Below are positions 7,935-16,247 of a DNA stretch of 64,000 nucleotides, piece by piece; the stretch's first letter is position 1; every line of letters begins with the position of its first letter. A program made the position numbers and the translations under genes. Source of the stretch: Pseudobdellovibrionaceae bacterium (GTDB lineage Bacteria > Bdellovibrionota > Bdellovibrionia > Bdellovibrionales > Bdellovibrionaceae); the NCBI GenBank assembly GCA_022843825.1, contig JALHMX010000002.1, forward strand, positions 1-64,000, written 5' to 3'. The notes beneath the pieces were generated by a model. That model was not told the DNA's origin, did no database searches, and saw nothing but the letters and a program-made list of their open reading frames with translations.

Positions 7935-8849
7935 ATGTCCGAAAATGCATCTGATAAAACCAGTATAGTTTCCAGCGACACTTTTAAAGGTAAGATGCGG
8001 GCTGCCGATGATGTTCCTCCAGCTATTGTGGTTTTAGTAGGTCCTGCTGGTTATGTGGGTAAGCAGTGGCTGATTACGAAAAATGAAATTGTTGTTGGTC
8101 GTTCTAATGATGTTGAGATCAGCATCGCTGATAATTCTTTAAGTCGTTCGCATGCAAAAATAGTTTTAAGCGGAATGGATGTTTTCATTGTAGATATGGG
8201 TTCTACGAATAAAACTTTAGTTAATAATCAAGCGATCCCTCCTATGGTACCTAGAAAACTATCCAACAATGATCAAATTAAAACAGGTCAAGTTATTTTC
8301 AAGTATCTAGAAAAGGGCAATGTAGAGTCTCTTTCTCATCAACAAATTTTTGATAAAGCACAAAAAGATGCGTTAACGGGTGCATTTAATAAGGGTGCAT
8401 TGATGGAAAAAGCGCCGGAGATTCTTCGTCGGTCTGATGTTTTATCTGAACCCTTAGCGGTAATTACATTTGATATTGATTTTTTTAAGAAAATTAATGA
8501 TACCCATGGTCACCAGTGCGGTGACTACGTTCTTAAGGAGTTAGGCTCACTTATGCACTCAAGATTGGTGCGAGTGAATGATTATTTTTCTCGATACGGT
8601 GGGGAAGAGTTTGTTTTGATTTTGCAGTCGACCAATTTAAAAACCGCATTAGAAGTAGCCGAACGGATACGACAAACGGTAGAATTTCATATTTTTAAGT
8701 TTGAGCAAAAACAGATAAGCGTTACGATTTCTGTCGGTGTTTCTGTTAAAAAGCCCAACGATACCTGGGAAACATTGTATGAGCGAGCTGATAAGGCGCT
8801 GTATCAGAGTAAGCAAAATGGCCGAAATAGAGTCATATCTGGTAATTAA
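7935..8849 (+). CDS. dgcB: FHA-GGDEF diguanylate cyclase, DgcB-like
   Basis: A 304-residue cytoplasmic enzyme that makes cyclic-di-GMP. A short N-terminal tail with T9 (DKTS) and T16 (SSDTFKGK) precedes an FHA phosphothreonine-binding domain (about 48-115; GRS at 55-57, SRSH at 70-73, STNKT at 90-94). The GGDEF domain (about 143-300) has an intact GGEEF active site (222-226) and an RVND inhibitory site (213-216) exactly five residues before it, so product inhibition is likely. In Bdellovibrio bacteriovorus DgcB, the FHA domain reads phosphorylation of the protein's own N-terminal tail and the enzyme is needed for prey invasion; the same architecture and tail here argue for an ortholog. It has its own predicted promoter. 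Confidence 0.9.
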   Translation: MSENASDKTSIVSSDTFKGKMRAADDVPPAIVVLVGPAGYVGKQWLITKNEIVVGRSNDVEISIADNSLSRSHAKIVLSGMDVFIVDMGSTNKTLVNNQAIPPMVPRKLSNNDQIKTGQVIFKYLEKGNVESLSHQQIFDKAQKDALTGAFNKGALMEKAPEILRRSDVLSEPLAVITFDIDFFKKINDTHGHQCGDYVLKELGSLMHSRLVRVNDYFSRYGGEEFVLILQSTNLKTALEVAERIRQTVEFHIFKFEQKQISVTISVGVSVKKPNDTWETLYERADKALYQSKQNGRNRVISGN

Positions 8850-9039
8850 TAGTTAAATTTCTTAAAAAACTGTCATCAATCTATATAAGCACACCAGATT
8901 GGCACCACTTTTATGGCCTTTTCTTTGCTTTATATAAGTCTAAGTGTCGGAAAGATTCTGGAGTAATCCAGGCTTAACGATAGGCGTAATCGAAAAAAAG
9001 TTTTTAAACGATTAACCGTATCAAAGATGGGGAGTGTCA

Positions 9040-9678
9040 ATGGGTAGTGAAATTGACAGAAGAATGTCCGGTGAGATGAAGACGGATCTACAGATCGTAG
9101 ACGATGTCCGTAATGGAGATAGGTCATCTTACTCAGAACTTGTAAAACGACATCAGAAGGGATTACTTCGCTTGAGTATGAGATTTATGAAAGATACTGA
9201 TTTAGCACAAGATATCGTTCAGGAAGCTTTTATAAAAGCTTATGAGAAGCTAAATCTTTTCGAGGCTCGAGCAACGTTTAAAAGCTGGCTGTTTCAGATT
9301 GCTGTTAATGTGGCCCGAAACAAACTCAGAGAAAATAAGTATCATTTCACGGATATTAATGACATTGAAATAGGAGTAGAGGCTACAGCTGATAAAGGTT
9401 TAATAAGTAATGCACTTGGAGATGTTTTACAGAAAGAAGTCGACAAGTTGCCATTCAAACAAAAAACAGCTTTAGTGTTACGTGTGTACGAGGATTTAAG
9501 TTTTGCTGAAATTGCAGAAATTATGCAATGTCCGTATGACACAGCAAAGGCTAATTATCGACACGCACTCCTTAAGTTAAAAAGTGTATTTCAAAGCCGT
9601 GTTGATCTTCAGACTTGGGGAGTGGATACGACGGCAACAATGGGTCCAATGAGTACTAAATTTGCGGAGGCGGAATGA
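9040..9678 (+). CDS. ECF-type RNA polymerase sigma factor
   Basis: A 212-residue sigma-70 family protein with region 2 (about 30-95; DLAQDIVQEAFIKAYEKL and FKSWLFQIAVNVARNKLR) and region 4 (about 130-185; LPFKQKTALVLRVYEDLSF, then a helix-turn-helix ending DTAKANYRHALLKLK). Regions 1 and 3 are absent, as expected for ECF factors. The ATG at 9040 has a GGGGAG site five bases upstream, preferred over the GTG at 9034. It overlaps the small downstream gene by 4 bases, a usual place for an anti-sigma factor. An inverted repeat TAATCG/CGATTA (8987-8992, 9009-9014) lies just upstream. Confidence 0.88.
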   Translation: MGSEIDRRMSGEMKTDLQIVDDVRNGDRSSYSELVKRHQKGLLRLSMRFMKDTDLAQDIVQEAFIKAYEKLNLFEARATFKSWLFQIAVNVARNKLRENKYHFTDINDIEIGVEATADKGLISNALGDVLQKEVDKLPFKQKTALVLRVYEDLSFAEIAEIMQCPYDTAKANYRHALLKLKSVFQSRVDLQTWGVDTTATMGPMSTKFAEAE

Positions 9679-9935
9679 AAGGCAAAAGATTTTACGTAGA
9701 TACATTATTAAAAGAAACTTTAAAGAAAGAAGATAAAGTTCATCTTCCTTCGGACCCTATGTTTTATGAAAATATGCAAACTAACATTATGGCTGCGATT
9801 CAACATACAGAAATTGAAACTCAAGGGTCTGATCAAAATATAAAGTGGTCAAAGCCGTGGGTGTTTCTAGAACCGGGAATTAATCTAGAAGAAGGATCTA
9901 TTAAGTTGCACTCAAATAAAAAATCACCTCTATAA
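9675..9935 (+). CDS. Small protein co-translated with the sigma factor, possible anti-sigma partner
   Basis: An 86-residue hydrophilic protein beginning in the stop of the sigma factor gene (ATGA overlap). The middle (LPSDPMFYENMQTNIMAAIQ) resembles the N-terminal helix of zinc-less anti-sigma proteins, but no His/Cys zinc motif and no transmembrane segment follow. It could be a soluble or truncated anti-sigma factor. The function is inferred mainly from position. Confidence 0.6.
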   Translation: MKGKRFYVDTLLKETLKKEDKVHLPSDPMFYENMQTNIMAAIQHTEIETQGSDQNIKWSKPWVFLEPGINLEEGSIKLHSNKKSPL

Positions 9936-10053
9936 ATTCAATGTCAGACAAGGATGTTTTGACATCGACCATTATCTAGTTTCATCATATAAAAATATTT
10001 TAAGTTAACAGTGCTTTCTTCCGATAGGTACGTATCTATTGGAGTACTTAGTG
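9936..10053 (+). promoter_or_regulatory. Intergenic region with two inverted repeats
   Basis: ATGTCA (9941-9946) and TGACAT (9960-9965) form a stem just after the preceding gene, a weak terminator candidate. A near-palindrome, CCGATAGGTAC / GTATCTATTGG (10021-10042), overlaps the ribosome site of the next gene; as RNA it pairs fully with two G-U pairs. Confidence 0.35.
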
Positions 10054-10524
10054 ATGTTAAAAAATTTTCTACTGGTTTTCGTTATAAGCTCGACCGCCTA
10101 CAGCACAACTTTTGATCTTAAAAAACAAATCAATATCGATATTACGCATTTCGAAGTCAATTCCACTAAATCCAAAGGCGAAATTTGTGATAACTTGGAT
10201 AGCCCCGATTGGGACAAACATCCGGAAACACAAGAGAACGTTTTACGTTTTGGTCCGCATGTTTTTTTTGATCAATTGAATAAAGGTGTCATTAAAGAAA
10301 CAGGTACATCCACGGGTTGTGAATATGGAACTGACACGATCTTTAAAGACATGCAAATTCATAAAACTATTAATCAGAAATGTAAAAATGAAAAAGATTC
10401 TGTCTTTACAGAATACAAAGTAAATTTCAAAAAAAATGAGATTGTCATTCAATATGCTCAAAAGAAAGATAAGGAAGAAAAAAAATCCACTTGTTATTTA
10501 AAACTGGCTAAGGGGAAAAAGTAA
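10054..10524 (+). CDS. Secreted protein of unknown function
   Basis: A 156-residue product with a signal peptide (MLKNFLLVFVISSTAYS) and four Cys residues in the mature part, suggesting disulfides in the periplasm or outside. I do not recognise a family. The ATG at 10054 follows a TTGGAG site by about nine bases; a GTG at 10051 is also possible. Its stop overlaps the start of the next secreted protein by one base, so the two are co-translated and may work together. Confidence 0.7.
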   Translation: MLKNFLLVFVISSTAYSTTFDLKKQINIDITHFEVNSTKSKGEICDNLDSPDWDKHPETQENVLRFGPHVFFDQLNKGVIKETGTSTGCEYGTDTIFKDMQIHKTINQKCKNEKDSVFTEYKVNFKKNEIVIQYAQKKDKEEKKSTCYLKLAKGKK

Positions 10525-11210
10525 TGATTAATTTTTTACTTTTTACCTTTATAGTTGTTTTGACTGATTCAGTGTTGGCTCAAAGAAGTTCTGAGCTTTC
10601 AAAAGGAGTGTCTGGACGTGTAGTAGGTAAAATAGGTGGTTGCGTGGGATCAGGGTGTAAAGGATCTTTTGAGGCTTATCCGTTAAGAAACAGTTATTTT
10701 AAGTCTAATAAGAGAACAGCAAATTGTAATGAGTATATTCATAATACCAGCGGGCAATTCGGTGTAAAAGGACGAAAGCTTGAAGCTTTAATGTCTAAGT
10801 ATCCTCAGTTCTATCAAGCACAACCAAGCCAAGATATGGCCACAGTTTGTCCTCGTTTTTCAAGCTTTTCAAAAGATCAAAAAACCCATTTTTGGGTTTG
10901 GTTCTGGGCAGCTTTGGCACTGGATGAAGCCACTTGCGGCAAGGATAACCGAGCACAGGGAGTCAATGGAGTAGCTGTCGGAGATTTCCAGATGGAAGAC
11001 CAACAAAGCCTACGTTCCTATCGTCCAGTTCCGTGTCCTGGTAAGAAAAACATGAGTACGTTTGACAATAATGCAGGTTGCGCAGTTGCGATAATGAATC
11101 AGCAACTTAACAGTCGAAAAAAAATATTTAACACAAGAAGCTATTGGCAAAAACTGAATAGAGGAACTGATGTTAAGACGCTGCTTCAGAAGTATCCAGC
11201 CTGTCGTTAG
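10524..11210 (+). CDS. Secreted protein with a lysozyme/lytic-transglycosylase-like segment
   Basis: A 228-residue product with a signal peptide (cleavage likely after VLA, residue 19). The core WFWAALALDEATCGKDNRAQ (126-145) followed by GVAVGDFQMED (149-159) and NNAGCAVAIMNQQL (182-195) has the layout of SLT/goose-lysozyme folds, with Glu135 as the candidate catalytic acid, a Gly-x-Gln segment after it and Cys pairs that could be bridged. A peptidoglycan-cleaving role is a reasonable guess, not proven by a full motif match. It is coupled to the preceding secreted protein gene. Confidence 0.68.
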   Translation: MINFLLFTFIVVLTDSVLAQRSSELSKGVSGRVVGKIGGCVGSGCKGSFEAYPLRNSYFKSNKRTANCNEYIHNTSGQFGVKGRKLEALMSKYPQFYQAQPSQDMATVCPRFSSFSKDQKTHFWVWFWAALALDEATCGKDNRAQGVNGVAVGDFQMEDQQSLRSYRPVPCPGKKNMSTFDNNAGCAVAIMNQQLNSRKKIFNTRSYWQKLNRGTDVKTLLQKYPACR

Positions 11211-12242
11211 TTACAGTTGTTTCAAATCAGCTTCCGGGTCCTTGGATTTTTCTAAAGTTTTAACGACCTCTATAAATTTTAATAGGTCTTGATTCAACTT
11301 TTGATAAAGAATTTCAAAATTTTCTAAGTCTTCCATATACGTTTTATATAGCCCTAATCTGGCATTATTCATTTTTTCTTTTTCAAATCTTTGATAAGCA
11401 TTAGTTTTAAGCTGGGGCTTAAGACGCAAAGTAAATTGTTCAACGATTTGAGCCAATCGAGCTTCTCGTGCACTTTCATTTTTTAGTTCTTTGTTTTCAT
11501 CATACCATATAGTCATTTTTTTTATTTCTTCGGAAATAAACTTAGCAAATAAAGCCTCATCTTCGTTCTCTTTTTTTATAAGGTCCAGAGTTTTAGAATG
11601 TTCACCTTCAAGTTGTTGGTAAAACATTTCTGAACCTTTAGCGCCTATAAACACGGCCAGCTTTTCATTGAAGTCGGCATTATTTTTAATGTAAATTGTA
11701 GTGTGTACAATTTCGTGGATAATTGTATTCACTAAGTCATGCTCTTTGTATCTTAGCATTGATGATAAAATTGAATCCTCAAACCACCCTAATGTGGAGT
11801 ATGCGGAAACTCCGCGAACGTAAGCATCATAGCCTTTTTGCGTCATAATTCGCGCTTCATTTTTTGCAGCTTCTTCTGAAAAAAATCCTTTGTAAGGCAT
11901 TCTTCCAACGATGGGGTAAGACCACTCATAGTTTTTCATTTCCCATTTCTCAGCAGCGTGAACTACCCAACTGACATAAGGACGTCCCAAGTCAATATAG
12001 GTGGAATAATTATCAGTCTGCTTCAGTTTAAGTTTTTCAAAAGCAAAAACCCGTGCTTTTTGGGCTAACAGAAGTTTATTTTTTTGATCGTCAGTCAGCG
12101 GGTGGTTTTTTAAAACATATTCGACAGGTTCGCGTTGACTCATCATAGTCAGCTGATTTTTTGCGGAGCTAAAGTAGTAACCCAACTGGCAACCACTAAA
12201 AAAAAACAATGCAGTAAAAATGAAGCCAAACAGTCTTATCAT
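11211..12242 (-). CDS. Putative aminopeptidase lipoprotein (PF10023-like)
   Basis: A 343-residue lipoprotein: hydrophobic signal with lipobox FFSGC (Cys18). The zinc site HEIVHTTIY (HExxH at 176-180), followed by NNADFNEKLAVFIG supplying the third ligand Glu193, matches the family of predicted aminopeptidases found in many proteobacteria. The rest is charged and helical. It converges on the secreted lytic-like gene and shares a 4-base overlap with the barrel gene upstream, so it is in that operon. It is likely tethered to a membrane in the periplasm. Confidence 0.82.
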   Translation of the reverse strand: MIRLFGFIFTALFFFSGCQLGYYFSSAKNQLTMMSQREPVEYVLKNHPLTDDQKNKLLLAQKARVFAFEKLKLKQTDNYSTYIDLGRPYVSWVVHAAEKWEMKNYEWSYPIVGRMPYKGFFSEEAAKNEARIMTQKGYDAYVRGVSAYSTLGWFEDSILSSMLRYKEHDLVNTIIHEIVHTTIYIKNNADFNEKLAVFIGAKGSEMFYQQLEGEHSKTLDLIKKENEDEALFAKFISEEIKKMTIWYDENKELKNESAREARLAQIVEQFTLRLKPQLKTNAYQRFEKEKMNNARLGLYKTYMEDLENFEILYQKLNQDLLKFIEVVKTLEKSKDPEADLKQL

Positions 12243-12799
12243 AGATACATTGAGATGCCGGCCTTAAAAGAGGAGTCATCGGCTGAGTCACCATCATCTA
12301 AAGGGGTTTTCCAAACGTCATATCCGAGCTTGAATGAGAACCGTTCTGAAAATTTAATTTTAACACCTAGGCCGTAACTAGGAGCCATGCCATCTTTGGT
12401 AGGAATATCAATGGTATCCGCATTAACGTAACGAACTTGTTTTTTTTTCGCAATGTATGAAGTTCCACCTTTTATATAGGGTTGAACCATTGCTGTTTTA
12501 TCTGCAAAGACATAAATTAAATCTACTCCCGTTGCTTTTGAGGATTGCTGTATAACTCGCGTCGAGGTCGCATCACTTTCTTGGCTTTCATAAAAAGAGT
12601 CCGTATAGCCGAACTCTAAGGCAACGCGTTCCCAAAAGTAAAGAGATAAAGTGGCCGTTTTAGATTCCGACTGATAATAATTGTTCGCGTTGAACGTTTT
12701 CTTTTGATAACCATAGTTAACGCCAATTTCAGTGACTAAAGCATATGAAAGTGGCGAGTAGCAAAAAATAAATATAAGCAGTGTTTTCCATATATGCAT
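12239..12799 (-). CDS. Small outer-membrane beta-barrel protein
   Basis: A 186-residue protein with a signal peptide (to SYA, about residue 20) and alternating strands such as TEIGVNYGYQKK, VALEFGYTDSFY, FSFKLGYDVWK and FKAGISMYL, ending in a C-terminal aromatic/leucine strand expected for the Bam machinery. It resembles the OmpW / OMP_b-brl group by pattern only. No ribosome site is evident before the ATG. It is followed by the lipoprotein peptidase gene with a 4-base overlap. Confidence 0.7.
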   Translation of the reverse strand: MHIWKTLLIFIFCYSPLSYALVTEIGVNYGYQKKTFNANNYYQSESKTATLSLYFWERVALEFGYTDSFYESQESDATSTRVIQQSSKATGVDLIYVFADKTAMVQPYIKGGTSYIAKKKQVRYVNADTIDIPTKDGMAPSYGLGVKIKFSERFSFKLGYDVWKTPLDDGDSADDSSFKAGISMYL

Positions 12800-12838
12800 A
12801 TAGATAGTTTATCGCGCTTACGCGAGAGTCTTTATGAA

Positions 12839-13633
12839 TTATCGAATGTGAATATTAATTCTATACTTAAGACGTATAAACCCATCAGACTCAACCTTAG
12901 CCCGGGGCGGGTTAGGGAAAAATCCTGCGTCCTGAAAAGCAAAAATGGCCGCGTTATCAAACGGTGGGAATCCAGACTTCTTCATGACTAGACCGCGTTG
13001 ATACTTGCCTGAGGAATCTAGCCATATCTCTACCTCAGTGGACCATACTCGCCCTGATAGCTTTAGCTTAGTCTCCATCGATAGTCGTTGCCAGATGCTG
13101 TCAAGTTTTTGCACCCAACGAATATAAAACAAGTCAGTCACGCGATTATAGAATGAACCATAAATATGAGCATCAGTATTTAAGTTGGTAGCGCTTCCCA
13201 TTTGAATATCGTTAGGTAGGCGATATTCGGACTGTGAAGGCATGTTCAGCTGTTGTCGGAACTGATTCCCATCGGGATCGAAAGCGGGATGAACCGCGTT
13301 GGCGTCGCTATTTTGTTGTAGCCGGTTTGAGTTCGTTGCGTGGCCACTTTGAAATTGTCCAAAGTCGCGAGCTCGAGTTTGAGTTGTCGTGCGATTCGTT
13401 TCCTCGGAAAAAAAATCAGCAGGTTCATTGATAGCTGCTTGCTGTTTGTTTTGAACAGTTTTTACAATAGGCTTCTCATTTTTCTCATTGACCGGTGTTT
13501 CAACCACCTCAAACTCTATGGGTAAATCCGTTTCATTCTGATACGATAGGTCGATAGGCCAGACTGAAACTAGCCCTACCTGAGCCAGGTGAAATAAAAG
13601 ACTTAAAAAAAGTGCTATACCTAATCTCTTCAT
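12839..13633 (-). CDS. TonB-like energy transducer protein
   Basis: A 264-residue protein with one N-terminal membrane helix (about 5-25), a variable Gln/Asn/Pro-containing periplasmic linker (about 40-150) and a C-terminal domain (about 160-264) whose VEIWLDSSGKYQRGLVMKKS, PPFDNAAIFAFQDAGFFPNPP and C-terminal strand match the TonB_C fold. TonB proteins couple the inner-membrane proton gradient to outer-membrane transport. ExbB/ExbD are not in this window. There is no obvious ribosome site before the ATG. Confidence 0.82.
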   Translation of the reverse strand: MKRLGIALFLSLLFHLAQVGLVSVWPIDLSYQNETDLPIEFEVVETPVNEKNEKPIVKTVQNKQQAAINEPADFFSEETNRTTTQTRARDFGQFQSGHATNSNRLQQNSDANAVHPAFDPDGNQFRQQLNMPSQSEYRLPNDIQMGSATNLNTDAHIYGSFYNRVTDLFYIRWVQKLDSIWQRLSMETKLKLSGRVWSTEVEIWLDSSGKYQRGLVMKKSGFPPFDNAAIFAFQDAGFFPNPPRAKVESDGFIRLKYRINIHIR

Positions 13634-13761
13634 GTGTTTTTTTGAAGATCAGCCGCTTTGTCCAGGCTGTCTGCCTCAAGTTAAGACGGATTCTACCGAT
13701 AAGATAACAGTTAAACAATTGTTTTAAGTCAAAAATCGGGTCATTTTGGCGGGGGTCAAAA

Positions 13762-14295
13762 GTGAGTAAAGTTATAGATTTAGTTCCGCGTTTAAAAACA
13801 ACTAACACTGCTGTTAAAGAGCCTACGGATGCGACTGTTGGCAGTACTGCCCACGCGCAAGACTCCATCGTTAATCTAGCGGAAAAAAAGCAAAAAATGC
13901 TGTTTCACGAAAGACGACAAGTGAAAAGAACAATACTTACCGAGTTGGTCAGTTCTATGGTGGTTTTACCAGAGAAGGGTCTGCTTAAAGTAGATATCCA
14001 TGACATATCTGAAGAGGGTATTTCTTTTGATGTTGAACAAGCTTACGGCAGTTTTAAAGTGGGCGAGGAAGTTACCTTGCGCATTTATCTCAACCAGAAA
14101 TCTTATTTTCCCATTCAAGTTTCTATTAAACATGTAACGCCAGACCCAGAAATGGAAGTCATTCGTCACGGAACATCTTATTTGAAAAACAATGACGACA
14201 ATGTTGCGCTTCAGCATTTCGTTAGGTTTGTAGAGTCTGCTAGCATTGGATTAAAAACTGATACTGGTGACTTGATGGTTACGCGTACGTCTTAG
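13762..14295 (+). CDS. PilZ-domain protein, probable cyclic-di-GMP receptor
   Basis: A 177-residue protein starting at GTG after a GGGGG site. The N-terminal 45 residues look disordered. The PilZ signature is present: R52xxxR56 in ERRQVKRT, followed by D81-x-S83-x-x-G86 in DISEEGISFD, the residues that wrap a cyclic-di-GMP dimer. It may relay the output of cyclases such as the nearby DgcB. It stands alone, divergent from the TonB-like gene. Confidence 0.85.
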   Translation: MSKVIDLVPRLKTTNTAVKEPTDATVGSTAHAQDSIVNLAEKKQKMLFHERRQVKRTILTELVSSMVVLPEKGLLKVDIHDISEEGISFDVEQAYGSFKVGEEVTLRIYLNQKSYFPIQVSIKHVTPDPEMEVIRHGTSYLKNNDDNVALQHFVRFVESASIGLKTDTGDLMVTRTS

Positions 14296-14414
14296 CAAAA
14301 GTTATAATTCATAGTTTAAAAGATATGGTGACTTTACTCACCTCTTGTTGTCGAATTTATTATAGCATAGTGATGTGCTACATATAAGATTCTTCACGAT
14401 AACAGGAGGCTTTT

Positions 14415-15752
14415 TTGGCATCAAACGGAAATGCAACGACTACGAAAACAAAAAGACGTAAAGTTGTCTTAGACACTAACGTCATTCTATTTGACGCTTT
14501 TGCATTATTAAAATTTGGCGATGTAGATCTTCATATTCCCTTTGCCGTTATCGAAGAAGTTGACAAGTTTAAACGCGATCAAGGAGAGAACGGGCGCAAT
14601 GCTCGTCAGTTTAGTCGTTTCGTAGATGTTCTTCGCGGTAAAGGAAGTTTGGCCCAAGGTGTACAAATTGATAACCACGAAACTTATGTTTATATTACCA
14701 CGGATATGAATGTTTCAGGCTTCAGCGATTTAGATCAAACTAAAGCCGACAACAGAATTTTAAGTACAGCATTGGCTCTTCAAAAGCAGCACCCACGAAC
14801 TAAAGTAGAACTGATTTCTAAAGATATTAATTTGCGTATCAAAGCCGACGTTTATGGGATCTATGCCACAGATTATGACAACTCAGATACTAATCAAGAA
14901 GAGATGTATGAAGGTTATCTAGAGATCGAAGTAAATCCTGCAGCTATTGATCAGTTTTATAAAGATAAAAAAGTCACTGTTGATGTAAAACTTTATCATA
15001 ATCAATATGTTATTTTAAAAGACAAATCGAATCCTAATCATTCTGCCATTGGGCGTTTTGCAAAACAAGAAAGTGCCATTGTTCCGTTGCTAAGTCCGCC
15101 TGACAGTATTTGGGGAATTCACGCCCGTAACGTCGAGCAAAGCTTTGCTTTAGATGCTCTGCTGAATGATGAAATTAAAATGGTTTCTTTAGTAGGTAAG
15201 GCGGGAACAGGTAAAACTCTTTTAGCCATAGCTGCAGGATTATTTAAAACTTTAGATGAAGGTAAATATCAAAGATTATTGGTCTCGCGGCCTATCTTTC
15301 CTATGGGAAGAGATATTGGTTATTTACCTGGAGATATCGAACAAAAATTGAATCCTTGGATGCAGCCTATTTTTGACAATGTTGAATTTTTGATGGGGGC
15401 AGATAAAAAAGCCTCGGGGCGTGCGCAGGAGCTTATCAACCAAGGTATGCTTAACATCGAGCCTTTAACTTATATACGTGGCCGAAGCATACCTAAGCAG
15501 TATCTTATTGTGGACGAAGCACAAAATTTAACTCCGCATGAAATTAAAACTATAGTCACTCGCGCGGGAAGCGGAACTAAAATTATTTTAACAGGAGATG
15601 TTTACCAAATCGACAATCCCTATGTAGATTCGGCGAACTCGGGCCTGACTCATGCTGTTGAAAGATTTAAGGGCCAAAACATAGCCGCTCACGTCACATT
15701 AACAAAAGGTGAACGTTCTGAGCTTGCAGAGTTAGCCGCTAATATTCTATAA
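14415..15752 (+). CDS. PIN-PhoH fusion protein (PhoH2 type RNase/helicase)
   Basis: A 445-residue protein in two parts. The PIN ribonuclease domain (about 15-150) has LDTNVIL (D20), EEVDKFK (E47/E48), ADNRIL (D112) and SKD (D137) as acidic residues. The PhoH ATPase domain (about 225-445) has Walker A GKAGTGKT (261-268) and Walker B YLIVDEAQN (D367, E368). Family members unwind and cleave RNA. The start is a TTG at 14415 after a clear AGGAGG site. The MaoC gene follows after 8 bases. Confidence 0.92.
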   Translation: MASNGNATTTKTKRRKVVLDTNVILFDAFALLKFGDVDLHIPFAVIEEVDKFKRDQGENGRNARQFSRFVDVLRGKGSLAQGVQIDNHETYVYITTDMNVSGFSDLDQTKADNRILSTALALQKQHPRTKVELISKDINLRIKADVYGIYATDYDNSDTNQEEMYEGYLEIEVNPAAIDQFYKDKKVTVDVKLYHNQYVILKDKSNPNHSAIGRFAKQESAIVPLLSPPDSIWGIHARNVEQSFALDALLNDEIKMVSLVGKAGTGKTLLAIAAGLFKTLDEGKYQRLLVSRPIFPMGRDIGYLPGDIEQKLNPWMQPIFDNVEFLMGADKKASGRAQELINQGMLNIEPLTYIRGRSIPKQYLIVDEAQNLTPHEIKTIVTRAGSGTKIILTGDVYQIDNPYVDSANSGLTHAVERFKGQNIAAHVTLTKGERSELAELAANIL

Positions 15753-15760
15753 CCAGTGTC

Positions 15761-16186
15761 ATGGAACAAGAACAACAAGAACGAAAAGATGTAGGCTATA
15801 AAAAAAGTGTAACACATAAAGTGACGGACAAAATGGTCCATCAGTTTGCCGAGATGTCTGGCGACTACAATCCGATTCATCTGGATGATGACTATGCTTC
15901 TAAAACTATTTTTAAAAAACGCATCGCACACGGTATGATTTTAGGGGCATTAGTTTCTCGTTATTTAAATGAAACTATTGGCTCCGGTGGAATTTATTTG
16001 GCCCAAACCCTTAAGTTTGTAAAACCTGTTTATATCGACGATGAAGTCACATTCGATTTTGAAGTCACCAAGCTTCACAAAGCGCGCGGCTTCGGAACTA
16101 TCGAAACCAAAGCTCGTAACCAAAATAATGAGGTTGTTCTTAAGGGCGAGGCCACCATTATGATGGATTACGGTGTAAAAGCTTAA
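15761..16186 (+). CDS. MaoC-family (R)-specific enoyl-CoA hydratase
   Basis: A 141-residue hot-dog-fold protein. The catalytic pair D35 and H40 lie in GDYNPIHLDDDYA, followed by KKRIAHGMILGAL, the standard R-hydratase signature (PhaJ-like). It hydrates trans-2-enoyl-CoA or a related acyl thioester. The last 21 bases, encoding DYGVKA and the stop, occur again at 21496-21516 on the far side of the metal-efflux operon. Confidence 0.9.
   Translation: MEQEQQERKDVGYKKSVTHKVTDKMVHQFAEMSGDYNPIHLDDDYASKTIFKKRIAHGMILGALVSRYLNETIGSGGIYLAQTLKFVKPVYIDDEVTFDFEVTKLHKARGFGTIETKARNQNNEVVLKGEATIMMDYGVKA
16166..16186 (+). repeat. Direct repeat, left copy (3' end of MaoC gene)
   Basis: Twenty-one bases (starting GATTACGG, ending AAGCTTAA) are identical to 21496-21516. 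The match extends five bases further left (16161-16165) with one mismatch. It includes the MaoC stop codon. Together with the right copy it brackets the whole four-gene metal-efflux operon. Confidence 0.85.
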
Positions 16187-16247
16187 AATCATGAGCTTTC
16201 TAACGAAACTATTCTTGTTCCAGGTCCATTATACAGGACTGAAGCGG

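Noticed and set aside
13234-13525. Plus-strand open frames inside the TonB-like gene
   Set aside because: They lie opposite a gene with a clear TonB C-terminal domain and a signal anchor; their products have no recognisable features.
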